From Clostridium sp. UBA4548 (GTDB lineage: Bacteria; Bacillota; Clostridia; Clostridiales; Clostridiaceae), in the NCBI RefSeq assembly GCF_002387895.1, contig NZ_DGLI01000047.1:1-64000 (forward strand): 64,000 nucleotides of DNA, in the 5' to 3' direction. Position 1 is the first letter of the stretch. Each line of letters starts with the position of its first letter. Of the stretch, positions 55,931-64,000 are shown one piece after another. Position numbers and translations under genes: made by a program. The notes beneath the pieces are model-generated. The model had not been told where the DNA came from. It did no database searches and saw only the letters and a list, made by a program, of their open reading frames with translations.

Positions 55931-56622
55931 TAAATAGAAAATTGATATCCAATTCCCCAAATAGTTTTAATATACTTAGGTTTGCTAGGATTATCTTCGA
56001 TTTTATTTCTTAAATATTTCATGTAAACCATAATGCTATTATAGTCCACATCATTATTATTCCATATATTTTCATAAAGTTCTTCCTTGGTAAACACTTG
56101 ATTCGGATTTTCCATAAAGAATTTTATAAGCTTAATTTCTTTTGAAGATAACTTTATTTCTAAATCATTTTTATAAAATTTATAACCATTTAAATCAAAT
56201 CTAAAAGGCCCATGAACTAAACTCATAGCGAAAGTATTTTTGTTTAAAATTTCTTCACGTCTTTTGAGTTGAGATTTTACTTGAGCACCAAGGACTGAAG
56301 GGCTGAAAGGTTTTGTTATATAACTATCCGCGCCAATGTTTAATCCTCGGATAATATCTTCATCTTCTCTTTTTCCACTGAGAAATATAATTGGTAATTG
56401 TAAGTTGGAATTTCTAATAGTTTGAGCAACTTCATAACCAGAGATTCCATCCATCAATATATCTAATATAATTAAGTCAAAGTCAGTATTAGCTACCATT
56501 TCAAGCCCTTCCTCGCCGTTTTCTGCTTGATAAACTAACATACCCTCCAAAGTAAGAGTTCTGTAGATTAGTTTTCTAATAGCTTCTTCATCTTCTACAA
56601 TAAGAATTTTTGCTTTTCCCAT
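55930..56622 (-). CDS. OmpR/PhoB family response regulator
   Basis: A 230-residue two-component regulator. Receiver domain: acidic pocket EDEE near residue 10, phosphoacceptor in DLIILDILMDG near 54, LSGKR and Lys in YITKPF. C-terminal winged helix (LSSKEIKLIKFFMENPNQVF, then KEELYENIW, and KTIWGIGYQFSI). Such proteins bind direct repeats of half-sites. Divergent from a hybrid histidine kinase 325 bases away, the likely partner. ATG behind TATGGAGGAAAT. Confidence 0.92.
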   Translation of the reverse strand: MGKAKILIVEDEEAIRKLIYRTLTLEGMLVYQAENGEEGLEMVANTDFDLIILDILMDGISGYEVAQTIRNSNLQLPIIFLSGKREDEDIIRGLNIGADSYITKPFSPSVLGAQVKSQLKRREEILNKNTFAMSLVHGPFRFDLNGYKFYKNDLEIKLSSKEIKLIKFFMENPNQVFTKEELYENIWNNNDVDYNSIMVYMKYLRNKIEDNPSKPKYIKTIWGIGYQFSI

Positions 56623-56947
56623 ATTTCCTCCATAATGCTAATAACTTACACAAGGTAAGTATATAAACTATTTAGAATTAAATTTATATAAAGAATTTAA
56701 GCTAATTATAATAAATAATATGCAAGAAAATCAATATCATTTTATAGATAAGAGATTATTAATCCTAAAGCAAAAGCATTGTTGTGAATTAAATTGCAAT
56801 TTGGTATATTGTTTTTAAACTTATTATTTGCTCTTCTTTGCATTTAATGCTTGAGTATAAATAATTAATACAATTAATTATACTTATAATTAAAATGTAA
56901 ATAAGCAATGCATAATATAAATAATTAATTCTTTGGAGGTACTACTG
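56623..56947. other. divergent promoter region of the two-component genes
   Basis: About 325 bases of AT-rich DNA; no coding frame seen. Confidence 0.5.
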
Positions 56948-59164
56948 GTGATTACAATGCTAAAAGGAAAAAATTTAACAAGAAAAAAGAAAATAAGACT
57001 ATTAGTTGGAATTATACTAGTAATTATTCTAAGTACACTGACTTATTTTACATATAGGCAATACGAGAAGACAATTGTATTACAACAGCAGCAAAATATG
57101 CTTGGAATTTCCAGGTCTATATCACGGAGCATAGAGCTATTTATCAATGACATTAAAGATAGCATGAAAATTATTACCTTAGATACTGAACTTATTGGGA
57201 AAGCCTCTCTTATAGAAAAGGAAAGTTATAGCGTAAAACTGAAGGCCTATTATGAAGCTCAGAAAGAATCTATTGATGGAGTTTATATTTTTGATAAAGA
57301 TGGAAAAATGGTTACTAAATATCCAGAGGATCCAAGGACTATAAAAAATCATGTTCAAGCAAATGTTGATTATGTTATTTCTAGTAAGAAAGCCTATATT
57401 GCTAATCCTTATTTAGATGAAGAAAAAAATGAGTTTATGCTGTATATTTATGAGCCAATTTTCAATGAAAATGACTTTAAAGGAGTATTATCTGTAAGCA
57501 TAAGCCTTGATGCTATTTATAATAAATTGATTCGACCAGTAAAAATTGGAGAAAAGGGATACGCACTGGTTAAGGATCAGTATGGAATTATAATAATGCA
57601 TAATGTAAAAGAACAAGTTGGTATGGATGTTATTGAAACAAGAAAGCATTTATATCCAGAATTAGACTTTAAAGAATTAGAAGAACTCATTGATGCGCAA
57701 CTTGAGGGAGAAGAAGGAACAGCTATTTATCATTCTTATTGGTGGGCGGAAAGTTCACTAAAAAAAGCAAAGAAACTGAATGCATATACCCCTGTGAGAT
57801 TAGGTGATTATTTTTGGGTAGTAGCATTAACCATGTCTTATGATGAAGTACAAGAACCTATTAATAAATTTTTAGGACAGATTATAATAATTGCTATTTT
57901 AATAACTGTTATTATATCAATATTTATAACTATTCTCATTAAAATGAAAAAAAATAAAGAGGAACTAGAAAAAGAAACAAAGTATTTAAAGATGCTAAAT
58001 GAAGCCTCAGAGCAACTTAGGGAGAAGGAAGCTGAAATATATCATTCTAATAAACTTAAAATGGTAGGAACCTTTGCAGGAGGAATAGCACATGATATCA
58101 ATAATTTATTGACGCCAATATTAGGCTATTCAGAACTTCTACTTATGAGGTTACCTAAGGATAGTGAATATTATGAGGATGTGGAAGAAATATTGAAAGC
58201 TTCTGAGAAAGGTAAGGATCTAATTGAACAGATTTTAGTATTTAGCAGAAATGATAAGAACATAACTAAAGTAGAGCCTATTAATATAAATCAGGTTACT
58301 AAAGAAACTGTAAAGCTTATTAAGACAGTTATTCCTAAGAATATAATAATTAAAGAGAATATACAAGAAAATTGTGGTTACGTAGATGCAAATTTCACTC
58401 ATATCCACCAAGTTATATTTAATTTATGCACTAATGCATATCAAGCAATAAAACACATGGATGGAGTATTAGAAATATCATTAAAAAGAGTGGAAGGCAC
58501 AGGGCTAAATAAGGTAAGAAAGGATTCCTTTTATGCAGAGTTAGTAATTAAAGACAACGGCTGTGGAATGGATGAAGAAACTCAACAACGAATATTTGAA
58601 CCTTTTTTTACTACAAAAACTGTTGGTGAAGGTACGGGGTTGGGATTATTCGTAGTTAAAAATATAGTAGATAAATACGGAGGCATAATAACTGTTGAAA
58701 GTGAATTAGGAAAAGGAAGTTTTTTTAAAGTATATTTGCCTTTAATTTATGTGAAGCAAGAATATAATGATATCAAAGCAGAGGAATCTTATGAGGGACA
58801 AAAGATTTTAATTGTTGATGATAATGAAAAGGTTATTAAGGTGTTAAAAAAAGGGTTAGAACACCTAGGTTACTGTGTAGTTTCAGAAACAGACCCTACA
58901 AAAGCTTTAGAAGTAATCAAATATAATTATAAAAATATAGATTTAGTTATTACTGATTATATGATGCCAAACATTAGTGGAAGTGAATTGGCATATAAAA
59001 TTAAGGATATAGAAAAAAATATTCCTATAATACTTATCAGTGGATATATGGATGAAAATCAAATGGACATAGATAAAGATATAAAAGTAGATGCTTATAT
59101 TTCCAAACCTATAGAAATTAGTAAACTATCAAAAATAATAAAAAAACTATTGGTTAAATCATAA
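56948..59164 (+). CDS. hybrid sensor histidine kinase with extracellular Cache domain and C-terminal receiver
   Basis: A 738-residue membrane sensor. An N-terminal transmembrane helix, extracellular dCache-type domain (YIANPYLDEEKNEFMLYIYEP, then VKDQYGIIIMHN), second membrane helix near 320, HisKA with GTFAGGIAHDINNLLTPILGYSE (His near 385), ATPase domain (NLCTNAYQAI, then DNGCGMDEE, then GTGLGLFVVKN), and a C-terminal receiver with VITDYMMPN and ISKPIE. GGAGGT favours the GTG at 56948 over TTG 56933. Divergent from the OmpR regulator. Next to the citrate transporter, so citrate may be the signal; that is inference. Confidence 0.9.
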   Translation: MITMLKGKNLTRKKKIRLLVGIILVIILSTLTYFTYRQYEKTIVLQQQQNMLGISRSISRSIELFINDIKDSMKIITLDTELIGKASLIEKESYSVKLKAYYEAQKESIDGVYIFDKDGKMVTKYPEDPRTIKNHVQANVDYVISSKKAYIANPYLDEEKNEFMLYIYEPIFNENDFKGVLSVSISLDAIYNKLIRPVKIGEKGYALVKDQYGIIIMHNVKEQVGMDVIETRKHLYPELDFKELEELIDAQLEGEEGTAIYHSYWWAESSLKKAKKLNAYTPVRLGDYFWVVALTMSYDEVQEPINKFLGQIIIIAILITVIISIFITILIKMKKNKEELEKETKYLKMLNEASEQLREKEAEIYHSNKLKMVGTFAGGIAHDINNLLTPILGYSELLLMRLPKDSEYYEDVEEILKASEKGKDLIEQILVFSRNDKNITKVEPININQVTKETVKLIKTVIPKNIIIKENIQENCGYVDANFTHIHQVIFNLCTNAYQAIKHMDGVLEISLKRVEGTGLNKVRKDSFYAELVIKDNGCGMDEETQQRIFEPFFTTKTVGEGTGLGLFVVKNIVDKYGGIITVESELGKGSFFKVYLPLIYVKQEYNDIKAEESYEGQKILIVDDNEKVIKVLKKGLEHLGYCVVSETDPTKALEVIKYNYKNIDLVITDYMMPNISGSELAYKIKDIEKNIPIILISGYMDENQMDIDKDIKVDAYISKPIEISKLSKIIKKLLVKS

Positions 59165-59349
59165 ATAGTATTTTATATCTTACAAAGAATTAAAAGTTTA
59201 TGAGTGGTTTGATATGATAAAAAATGTGAAACTCCATATTTTTCCAACCGTAAAATAAATTTTAAGAACATTTAAATTTATTCTTAAGACTACTTTTAAG
59301 CTTACAAGTTTAAGTAAATTAAATATGTAAAAAAATAGAAAATACTATT

Positions 59350-59387
59350 TTAAGATTATTTTAAGATTACTTTAATATTACTTTAAG
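59350..59387 (+). promoter_or_regulatory. four 11-bp phased repeats upstream of the citrate transporter
   Basis: TTAAG at 59350, 59361 and 59383, and TTAAT at 59372, spaced exactly 11 bases apart. This is the layout of OmpR/PhoB-family half-sites on one helix face. The nearby response regulator is a candidate binder. Confidence 0.5.
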
Positions 59388-59434
59388 AATTTAAAAAAAA
59401 TTACAAAAATTGAAGGAAAATAACAAAAAACTTG

Positions 59435-59463
59435 TTGAATTTAAAAAAATAAGTATATATAAT
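59435..59463 (+). promoter_or_regulatory. promoter of the citrate transporter gene
   Basis: TTGAAT at 59435-59440, 17-bp spacer, TATAAT at 59458-59463. Confidence 0.65.
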
Positions 59464-59497
59464 GAACTTAATCTAGCTAGAGAATTTAAGTATAGTT

Positions 59498-59511
59498 TAA
59501 AAACGTTTACA
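59498..59511 (+). promoter_or_regulatory. cre-like site for catabolite control
   Basis: TAAAAACGTTTACA matches the CcpA consensus TGWAANCGNTNWCA at 13 of 14 positions (A replaces G at position 2). It lies about 35 bases downstream of the -10 box, where bound CcpA would block elongation. Confidence 0.55.
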
Positions 59512-59531
59512 AATTTACGGAGGTGTATATT

Positions 59532-60830
59532 ATGTTAGCTATATTAGGTTATGGAATAGTACTTACTTTTATGATTTTAATTATGACAAAAAGAATGACA
59601 GCATTTACTTCTCTTATTGTCGTTCCAGTTATATTTGCTATATTTGGTGGATTCGGTTTGAATATTGGAAAGTTTGCACTTACAGGGATAAAAGGTGTTG
59701 CGCCAACAGCCTCAATGCTTCTATTTGCAATCCTTTTCTTTGGAATTATGATTAATGTTGGATTATTTGACCCACTTGTTAATGCAATTGTAAAGTTTGT
59801 TAAGGGTGATCCAGTAAAAGTCCTTGTTGGAACTGCAATACTAGCTGCAGTAGTATCAGTAGATGGGGATGGCTCAACAACTACAATGATAGTATGTTCA
59901 GCTTTACTACCAGTTTATAAAAAGCTTAAAATCAAACCTCTTTACTTAGCTACAATAATAATAATGCAAAACTCAATAATGAATCTTTTACCATGGGGGG
60001 GCCCAACTGCTCGTATAATGTCTGCTTTAAAAATTGAAGGATCAGACATATTAAGACCTCTTGTTCCAGGAATGATAATTGCAATAATTTATGTTATAGG
60101 GGTTGCTTATTATCTAGGGTTAAAAGAACGTAAAAGACTTGGAGTTGTACAAGTTACAAATGACACTTTAGCTGAAATGTCTGCAACACTAAGTGATGAA
60201 GAGAAAGAACTTAAGAGACCAAAGCTAATATGGGTTAACTTTATATTAACCATTCTAGTTATGTATACTTTAATTGCTGGAAAGGTACCTGCGGCTGTAA
60301 TTTTTGAAGTTGGAGTAGCCTTAGCACTTATTATCAACTATCCTCACTTAAAGACACAAAGACAGCTTATAGAAATTCATGCTGGAAATGCTATACAAGT
60401 TATTGTTATGGTACTTGCAGCTGGAGTATTTATGGGAATACTAACAGAAACAAAAATGGCAGAAGCTATTGCTCTAAACTTAGCATCAATAGTACCTAAA
60501 TCCTTTGGAGCTCACTGGTCACTAGTTACAGCAATAATTAGTATACCGGGAACATTCTTATTATCAAATGATGCCTTTTATTTTGGTGTATTACCTGTAC
60601 TAGCAGAAACAGGAGTAGCTTATGGGTTCACACCATTACAAATAGGTATAGCTTCAACAATGGGACAAGCATTCCATTTGTTAAGTCCACTAGTAGCTTT
60701 CATATATCTGTTACTTCAATTAACAGAAGTGGATATGGGAGAGTGGCAAAAACATTCAGCTATATGGTCAATAGGCACATTTATAATTTTTGTATTAGCT
60801 GCAGCAATTACAGGAGCTATGCCACTATAG
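59532..60830 (+). CDS. citN: CitMHS family citrate transporter
   Basis: A 432-residue membrane transporter for metal-citrate complexes, with about 11-12 hydrophobic helices. Family motifs: GLNIGKFALTGIKGVAPTASML, the loop VDGDGSTTTMIV near residue 110, IMNLLPWGGPTARIMS near 150 and IPGTFLLSNDAFYFGVLPV near 340. GGAGGTG favours the ATG at 59532 over GTG 59523. Preceded by phased repeats, a good promoter and a cre-like site; followed by a terminator and the citG-citC genes. Confidence 0.9.
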   Translation: MLAILGYGIVLTFMILIMTKRMTAFTSLIVVPVIFAIFGGFGLNIGKFALTGIKGVAPTASMLLFAILFFGIMINVGLFDPLVNAIVKFVKGDPVKVLVGTAILAAVVSVDGDGSTTTMIVCSALLPVYKKLKIKPLYLATIIIMQNSIMNLLPWGGPTARIMSALKIEGSDILRPLVPGMIIAIIYVIGVAYYLGLKERKRLGVVQVTNDTLAEMSATLSDEEKELKRPKLIWVNFILTILVMYTLIAGKVPAAVIFEVGVALALIINYPHLKTQRQLIEIHAGNAIQVIVMVLAAGVFMGILTETKMAEAIALNLASIVPKSFGAHWSLVTAIISIPGTFLLSNDAFYFGVLPVLAETGVAYGFTPLQIGIASTMGQAFHLLSPLVAFIYLLLQLTEVDMGEWQKHSAIWSIGTFIIFVLAAAITGAMPL

Positions 60831-60865
60831 AATAATAGTCAACTATTAAATAATTAAGTTTTTAA

Positions 60866-60894
60866 TAAAAAAGTTCCTCTGGGAGCTTTTTTTA
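60866..60894 (+). terminator. terminator after the citrate transporter
   Basis: AAAAGTTCC / GGAGCTTTT stem (one G-T pair), then TTT. Confidence 0.75.
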
Positions 60895-61106
60895 TTGTAA
60901 TTTTAAAAATAAATGTGTTTAAATATAAATAGTATCTCACTTATATAGTGTTCAATATAATACATTGTAAACTTTACTGATTAGTCAAGGTTATATTTAC
61001 TTTTTATTAATAATGAAGACTAAAAGCTATAGATATTTTCAATAAGGTTGGGTAAAATTTATAATGAGTTATCTTAACATTTAGCAATGTGGAGAGGAAG
61101 ATTTAT

Positions 61107-61790
61107 ATGACAAATTATATGGATGAATTTGTTAAAAGTACAAATTTTCATCAGAATAAACCAATTAGGGAAATAGTATATGAAAGTTTAAGAAATACAA
61201 TTATAAGCGGTAAAATTCCTGTTGGGGAAAGAATTGTGGAAAAGGAGTATGCAGAAAGATTAAATATTAGTAGAACTCCAGTTAGGGAAGCTCTAAGAGC
61301 GCTAGAAATTGAAGAGCTTGTAGAATATATACCACGAGTAGGAGTTGTAGTAAAAAGGATTACAATGGAAGATGTATTCGAAATATATAAAATTAGGCAA
61401 CACCTAGAAGTATTGGCTGCAATTAGTGCTATGGATAACATTACTGATGAGGAAATTAATGAAATAGAAGAGCTGCTTACTATCACAGAAGAAAAGAATG
61501 CTGAAGGAGATATAAATGAGGTCATTAGACTTTTTGGGGTGTTCAATCAAAAAATTTATGAAGCTAGTAAAATGAAAAGACTCACAAGTATGATTAGTAA
61601 ACTCAATGAATATCTACAACGATTCAGAAACATTTCTATATCGGATAATCTTAGAAGAGAATCAGCATTAAAGGATCATAGAGAAATTTTGAGGGCAATT
61701 ATAGTGAAAGATAAAAATGGAATTGAAAATATTATCAAAAATCATCTAGAGAAATCACTTGAAGTAGTGGCTTTAGAAATTAGAGAGTAG
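61107..61790 (+). CDS. GntR (FadR subfamily) transcriptional regulator
   Basis: A 227-residue regulator: winged-helix N-terminus (SGKIPVGERIVEKEYAERL, then SRTPVREALRALE) and an all-helical FadR-type ligand domain (about 80-225) with the acid/His pattern typical of metal-bound carboxylate sensors. It probably senses citrate or a related acid and controls the citG-citC genes. GGAGAGG favours the ATG at 61107. The stop is 9 bases before citG, in one operon. Confidence 0.88.
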   Translation: MTNYMDEFVKSTNFHQNKPIREIVYESLRNTIISGKIPVGERIVEKEYAERLNISRTPVREALRALEIEELVEYIPRVGVVVKRITMEDVFEIYKIRQHLEVLAAISAMDNITDEEINEIEELLTITEEKNAEGDINEVIRLFGVFNQKIYEASKMKRLTSMISKLNEYLQRFRNISISDNLRRESALKDHREILRAIIVKDKNGIENIIKNHLEKSLEVVALEIRE

Positions 61791-61799
61791 GTCAAGATT

Positions 61800-62675
61800 A
61801 TGGAAACTAAAGAATCAATTGCACATTATATTGCAATGCTAGCACAAAGAGCTATACTTTATGAAGTTAGTACTACTCCTAAACCTGGCCTTGTGGATTG
61901 TAATAATTCAGGTTCCCATAAGGATATGAATTTTTTTACATTTATGGCTAGCAGTTCAGCATTATATAAAGGTATGTATGAGTGTACACTAGAGGGAATG
62001 TACTTTAAGGAAAAGGACAAGACAAAGCTTCTAGATAGTATAAGAGGCCCCGGAATCCAGTGCGAAGAAGCTATGTTTAAAGCAACAAATGGAGTAAATA
62101 CACATAAAGGAATTATTTTTTCCCTTGGAATTATATGTGCAGTAGCAGGTTATTTATATGGGAAATCTAGCAAACTTGAATTTCAAATTGCCGAAATTTG
62201 CAATGAGGTTAAGGCGGTTTGCAGGGGGCTCTCAAATAAAGACTTTCAGCATATTTCAAAAAAGAATAACCTAACTCACGGAGAGCGTTTATATAAAGAG
62301 TATGGCTTTAAAGGAATAAGGGGAGAGGTAGAGAGTGGATTTTCAACGATTGAGCACACCTCTATGGCAGTTTTGGCTAAGTGGAGCACTGATAAGGATC
62401 TCAATATAAATGATTTATTTTTACAAATGCTTATAAGTATAATGACTAGAAGTGAAGATACCAATATAGTTACTAGGGGCGGTTTGGAGAGTCTCAAATA
62501 TGTAATGGACAGTTCAAACTCATTTTTACAATCAGGAGGAATGTATCAAGAAAATGCAAAAGAAAAACTTGAACAGATGAATAGTTTATTTATTCAAAAG
62601 AACATAAGTCCAGGGGGTTCAGCAGATTTGCTAGCTGTGAGTATTTTATTAGGTATGCTATCAGGACTAATTTAA
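61800..62675 (+). CDS. citG: triphosphoribosyl-dephospho-CoA synthase
   Basis: A 291-residue CitG that joins dephospho-CoA and ATP to make the precursor of the citrate-lyase prosthetic group. Motifs: TTPKPGLVDCNNSGSHKDM near residue 25, GPGIQCEEAM, GVNTHKGIIFSLG near 100, RLYKEYGFKGIRGEVE and GGSADLLAV near the end. It lies between the GntR gene and citC. Lyase subunit genes must be to the right of the window. Confidence 0.92.
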   Translation: METKESIAHYIAMLAQRAILYEVSTTPKPGLVDCNNSGSHKDMNFFTFMASSSALYKGMYECTLEGMYFKEKDKTKLLDSIRGPGIQCEEAMFKATNGVNTHKGIIFSLGIICAVAGYLYGKSSKLEFQIAEICNEVKAVCRGLSNKDFQHISKKNNLTHGERLYKEYGFKGIRGEVESGFSTIEHTSMAVLAKWSTDKDLNINDLFLQMLISIMTRSEDTNIVTRGGLESLKYVMDSSNSFLQSGGMYQENAKEKLEQMNSLFIQKNISPGGSADLLAVSILLGMLSGLI

Positions 62676-62690
62676 CTAGGCTATGAAGGG

Positions 62691-62783
62691 GTGATTTTTT
62701 CAAGCTCATCAGGGGAATTAACATTAGGCAGTAAAACTTTGGCATGTGTAAAATGTCCTGCTAAAGTTGTTGTACAAAATTGA
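62691..62783 (+). other. 30-codon stray frame, possible remnant
   Basis: A frame from GTG 62691 to TGA encoding VIFSSSSGELTLGSKTLACVK then CPAKVVVQN. It has no proper ribosome-binding site and resembles no protein I can name; perhaps the decayed tail of a deleted gene. Confidence 0.3.
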
Positions 62784-62824
62784 ACTGTTAATTATTTAAT
62801 AAGAAAATTATAAAGTGAAATATT

Positions 62825-62870
62825 AAAATGAGGAATTAATCAATAATGGTTAATTCCTCATTTTATTTAA
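62825..62870 (+). terminator. terminator after citG
   Basis: AAAATGAGGAATTAA / TTAATTCCTCATTTT perfect 15-bp stem with a 10-nt loop, then ATTTA. Confidence 0.85.
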
Positions 62871-62959
62871 AACAAGAGAGGATTAGGGAGGAACTGTAAA
62901 AAAGAACATTAAAAATACACGAAAAACACTTAAAAAACTTGGGGATGCAGTTAACCTCA

Positions 62960-62977
62960 CTTATAATTAACTTATAA
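62960..62977 (+). promoter_or_regulatory. 11-bp direct repeat upstream of citC
   Basis: CTTATAA at 62960-62966 and 62971-62977, exactly 11 bases apart. On the other strand they read TTATAAG, similar to the TTTTAAG units before the citrate transporter. Confidence 0.4.
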
Positions 62978-63060
62978 ATCACGTAAACTTTCATTAGTAA
63001 ATGTGGTAAAGAGTGAAATTTTAGCTATGCATCAATTGGAGAAAGGAAGCGAGAAAGTAT

Positions 63061-64000
63061 ATGGATTATGGGATAGTGGAACAAAGAATTTTCTTGCAAG
63101 ATATCCAAGAAAAAAGAGTTTTAGAAGAATTCTTAAGGAGTGAGGGAATAAAACTAGATAAAAATTTAGAGTATACAGTAGGGATTTATGATAATCATAA
63201 ACTCATAGCTACAGGTTCCTTTTATAAAAACACTCTAAGGTGCTTAGCTGTAAATTCCAAGTACCAAGGTTTAGGGATACTGAACAAAGTGGTATCTAAT
63301 TTATTGAATGAACAATACATAAGAGGATATGATCATATTTTCCTTTATACCAAATGCAATACTGCAGAATTTTTTAGCTACTTGGGGTTTCATGAAATAG
63401 TTAAAATTGATGGATTAGCAGTTTTTATGGAAAACAAATACCGTGGTGTGAAAAGTTATTCTGAAAAATTATCAAAGCTTAAAGTAGAAGGAGATGCTAT
63501 AGCTAGTATAGTTATGAATGCAAATCCTTTTACCTTAGGTCATTTATATCTTATTGAAAAAGCTGCTAAAGAAAATAATATTGTTCATGTATTTGTAGTG
63601 TCAGAAGAGGCTTCAGTAATTCCTTCTGAAGTTAGATATGAACTAATTAAAAAAGGAACAGAGCATTTAAGGAATGTAATCATTCATAAAGCAGGACCTT
63701 ACATTATTTCAAGTGCTACTTTTCCATCTTATTTTGTAAAAGATGACAACGCTGCGGTGGAAGTTCACGCTAGGCTAGATTTGGAAGTGTTTAAAACATA
63801 TATAGTTCCTGCCTTAGGAATTAAAAGTAGGTACGTAGGAGAAGAGCCTTATTGTGAAGTTACGAAAACCTATAATAATATAATGAAGAATAGTCTTGAA
63901 GCAGAGGGGATACAGTGTAACATTGTGCCAAGATTAGAATCTTATAATAAGCCAATTAGTGCATCAAGAGTTAGAGAGTTAATAAGAAGTAATAACATAG
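63061..64000 (+). CDS. citC: [citrate (pro-3S)-lyase] ligase, truncated by window edge
   Basis: The first 313 codons of CitC, which acetylates the prosthetic group of citrate lyase with acetate and ATP. The N-terminal part is a GNAT-like domain (SGFYKNTLRCLAVNSKYQGLGI-type, near residue 60-80), and the second a nucleotidyltransferase with NANPFTLGHLYLIEKAA near 155-170 and the ISASRVRELI motif near 300. ATG behind GAAAGGAAGCGAG. The frame is open at the right edge; citD, citE and citF are expected beyond it. Confidence 0.9.
   Translation, partial: MDYGIVEQRIFLQDIQEKRVLEEFLRSEGIKLDKNLEYTVGIYDNHKLIATGSFYKNTLRCLAVNSKYQGLGILNKVVSNLLNEQYIRGYDHIFLYTKCNTAEFFSYLGFHEIVKIDGLAVFMENKYRGVKSYSEKLSKLKVEGDAIASIVMNANPFTLGHLYLIEKAAKENNIVHVFVVSEEASVIPSEVRYELIKKGTEHLRNVIIHKAGPYIISSATFPSYFVKDDNAAVEVHARLDLEVFKTYIVPALGIKSRYVGEEPYCEVTKTYNNIMKNSLEAEGIQCNIVPRLESYNKPISASRVRELIRSNNI

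Noticed and set aside
1..64000. CRISPR array, prophage, insertion sequence or integrase
   Set aside because: No spaced repeat series, transposase or integrase motif was seen on either strand.

Overview
The window is AT-rich (roughly 30% G+C by eye) DNA from a spore-forming, anaerobic Firmicute. I infer Clostridium sensu stricto from strong AGGAGG-type ribosome-binding sites, short U-tailed terminators, the spore-cortex deacetylase PdaA, a Csp-type subtilase homologue, an EFR1 flavodoxin-ferredoxin, a double-cubane cluster protein with its activator, and citrate-fermentation genes. No phage, insertion sequence, CRISPR array or integrase was found. It looks like chromosomal backbone with a few decayed gene fragments.

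Layout. 0-12.7 kb: a CoA-disulfide-reductase-like flavoenzyme, a DinG-type helicase with an exonuclease domain, a subtilase homologue lacking all three catalytic residues, a PHP phosphatase coupled to a DsbA-family protein whose first active-site codon is TGA (probable selenoprotein), a YgiQ radical-SAM protein and an ornithine/alanine racemase-like enzyme. 13-21 kb: a MocR regulator, an ABC-F ATPase behind a leader peptide and attenuator, a GNAT, and hemL/hemA behind a cobalamin riboswitch plus terminator. 21-32 kb: the double-cubane cluster pair, an S41-like protein with a decayed relative beside it, clpS-clpA, the rpsF-ssb-rpsR operon behind an S6:S18-type leader, exonuclease III and UppP. 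32-40 kb: EFR1, a duplicated lipoprotein next to ApbE (possible flavin-based extracellular electron carrier), a metallo-beta-lactamase-fold hydrolase and HtpG.

40-54 kb: tRNA-Pro and tRNA-His, a dihydropyrimidinase, PdaA, a structured leader RNA with a 32-residue peptide ahead of an HD-GYP membrane protein and a DUF5317-like protein, a heterodimeric ABC exporter, tRNA-Gly and RNase J. 54-64 kb: LysR with a half-size AbrB-type membrane protein, a response regulator divergent from a Cache hybrid histidine kinase, then a citrate block: CitMHS transporter (with 11-bp phased repeats and a cre-like site upstream), a GntR regulator, citG and the start of citC, which runs off the right edge. The two-component genes beside the transporter suggest a citrate-sensing circuit with carbon catabolite control.

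Most notable: the UGA-containing DsbA-family gene with a well-placed bacterial SECIS-like hairpin, the triple-substituted subtilase, the ABC-F attenuator, the bistable leader RNA before the 32-residue peptide, and the phased repeats in front of two citrate genes. All functional calls are from motif recognition by eye; no database search was run.
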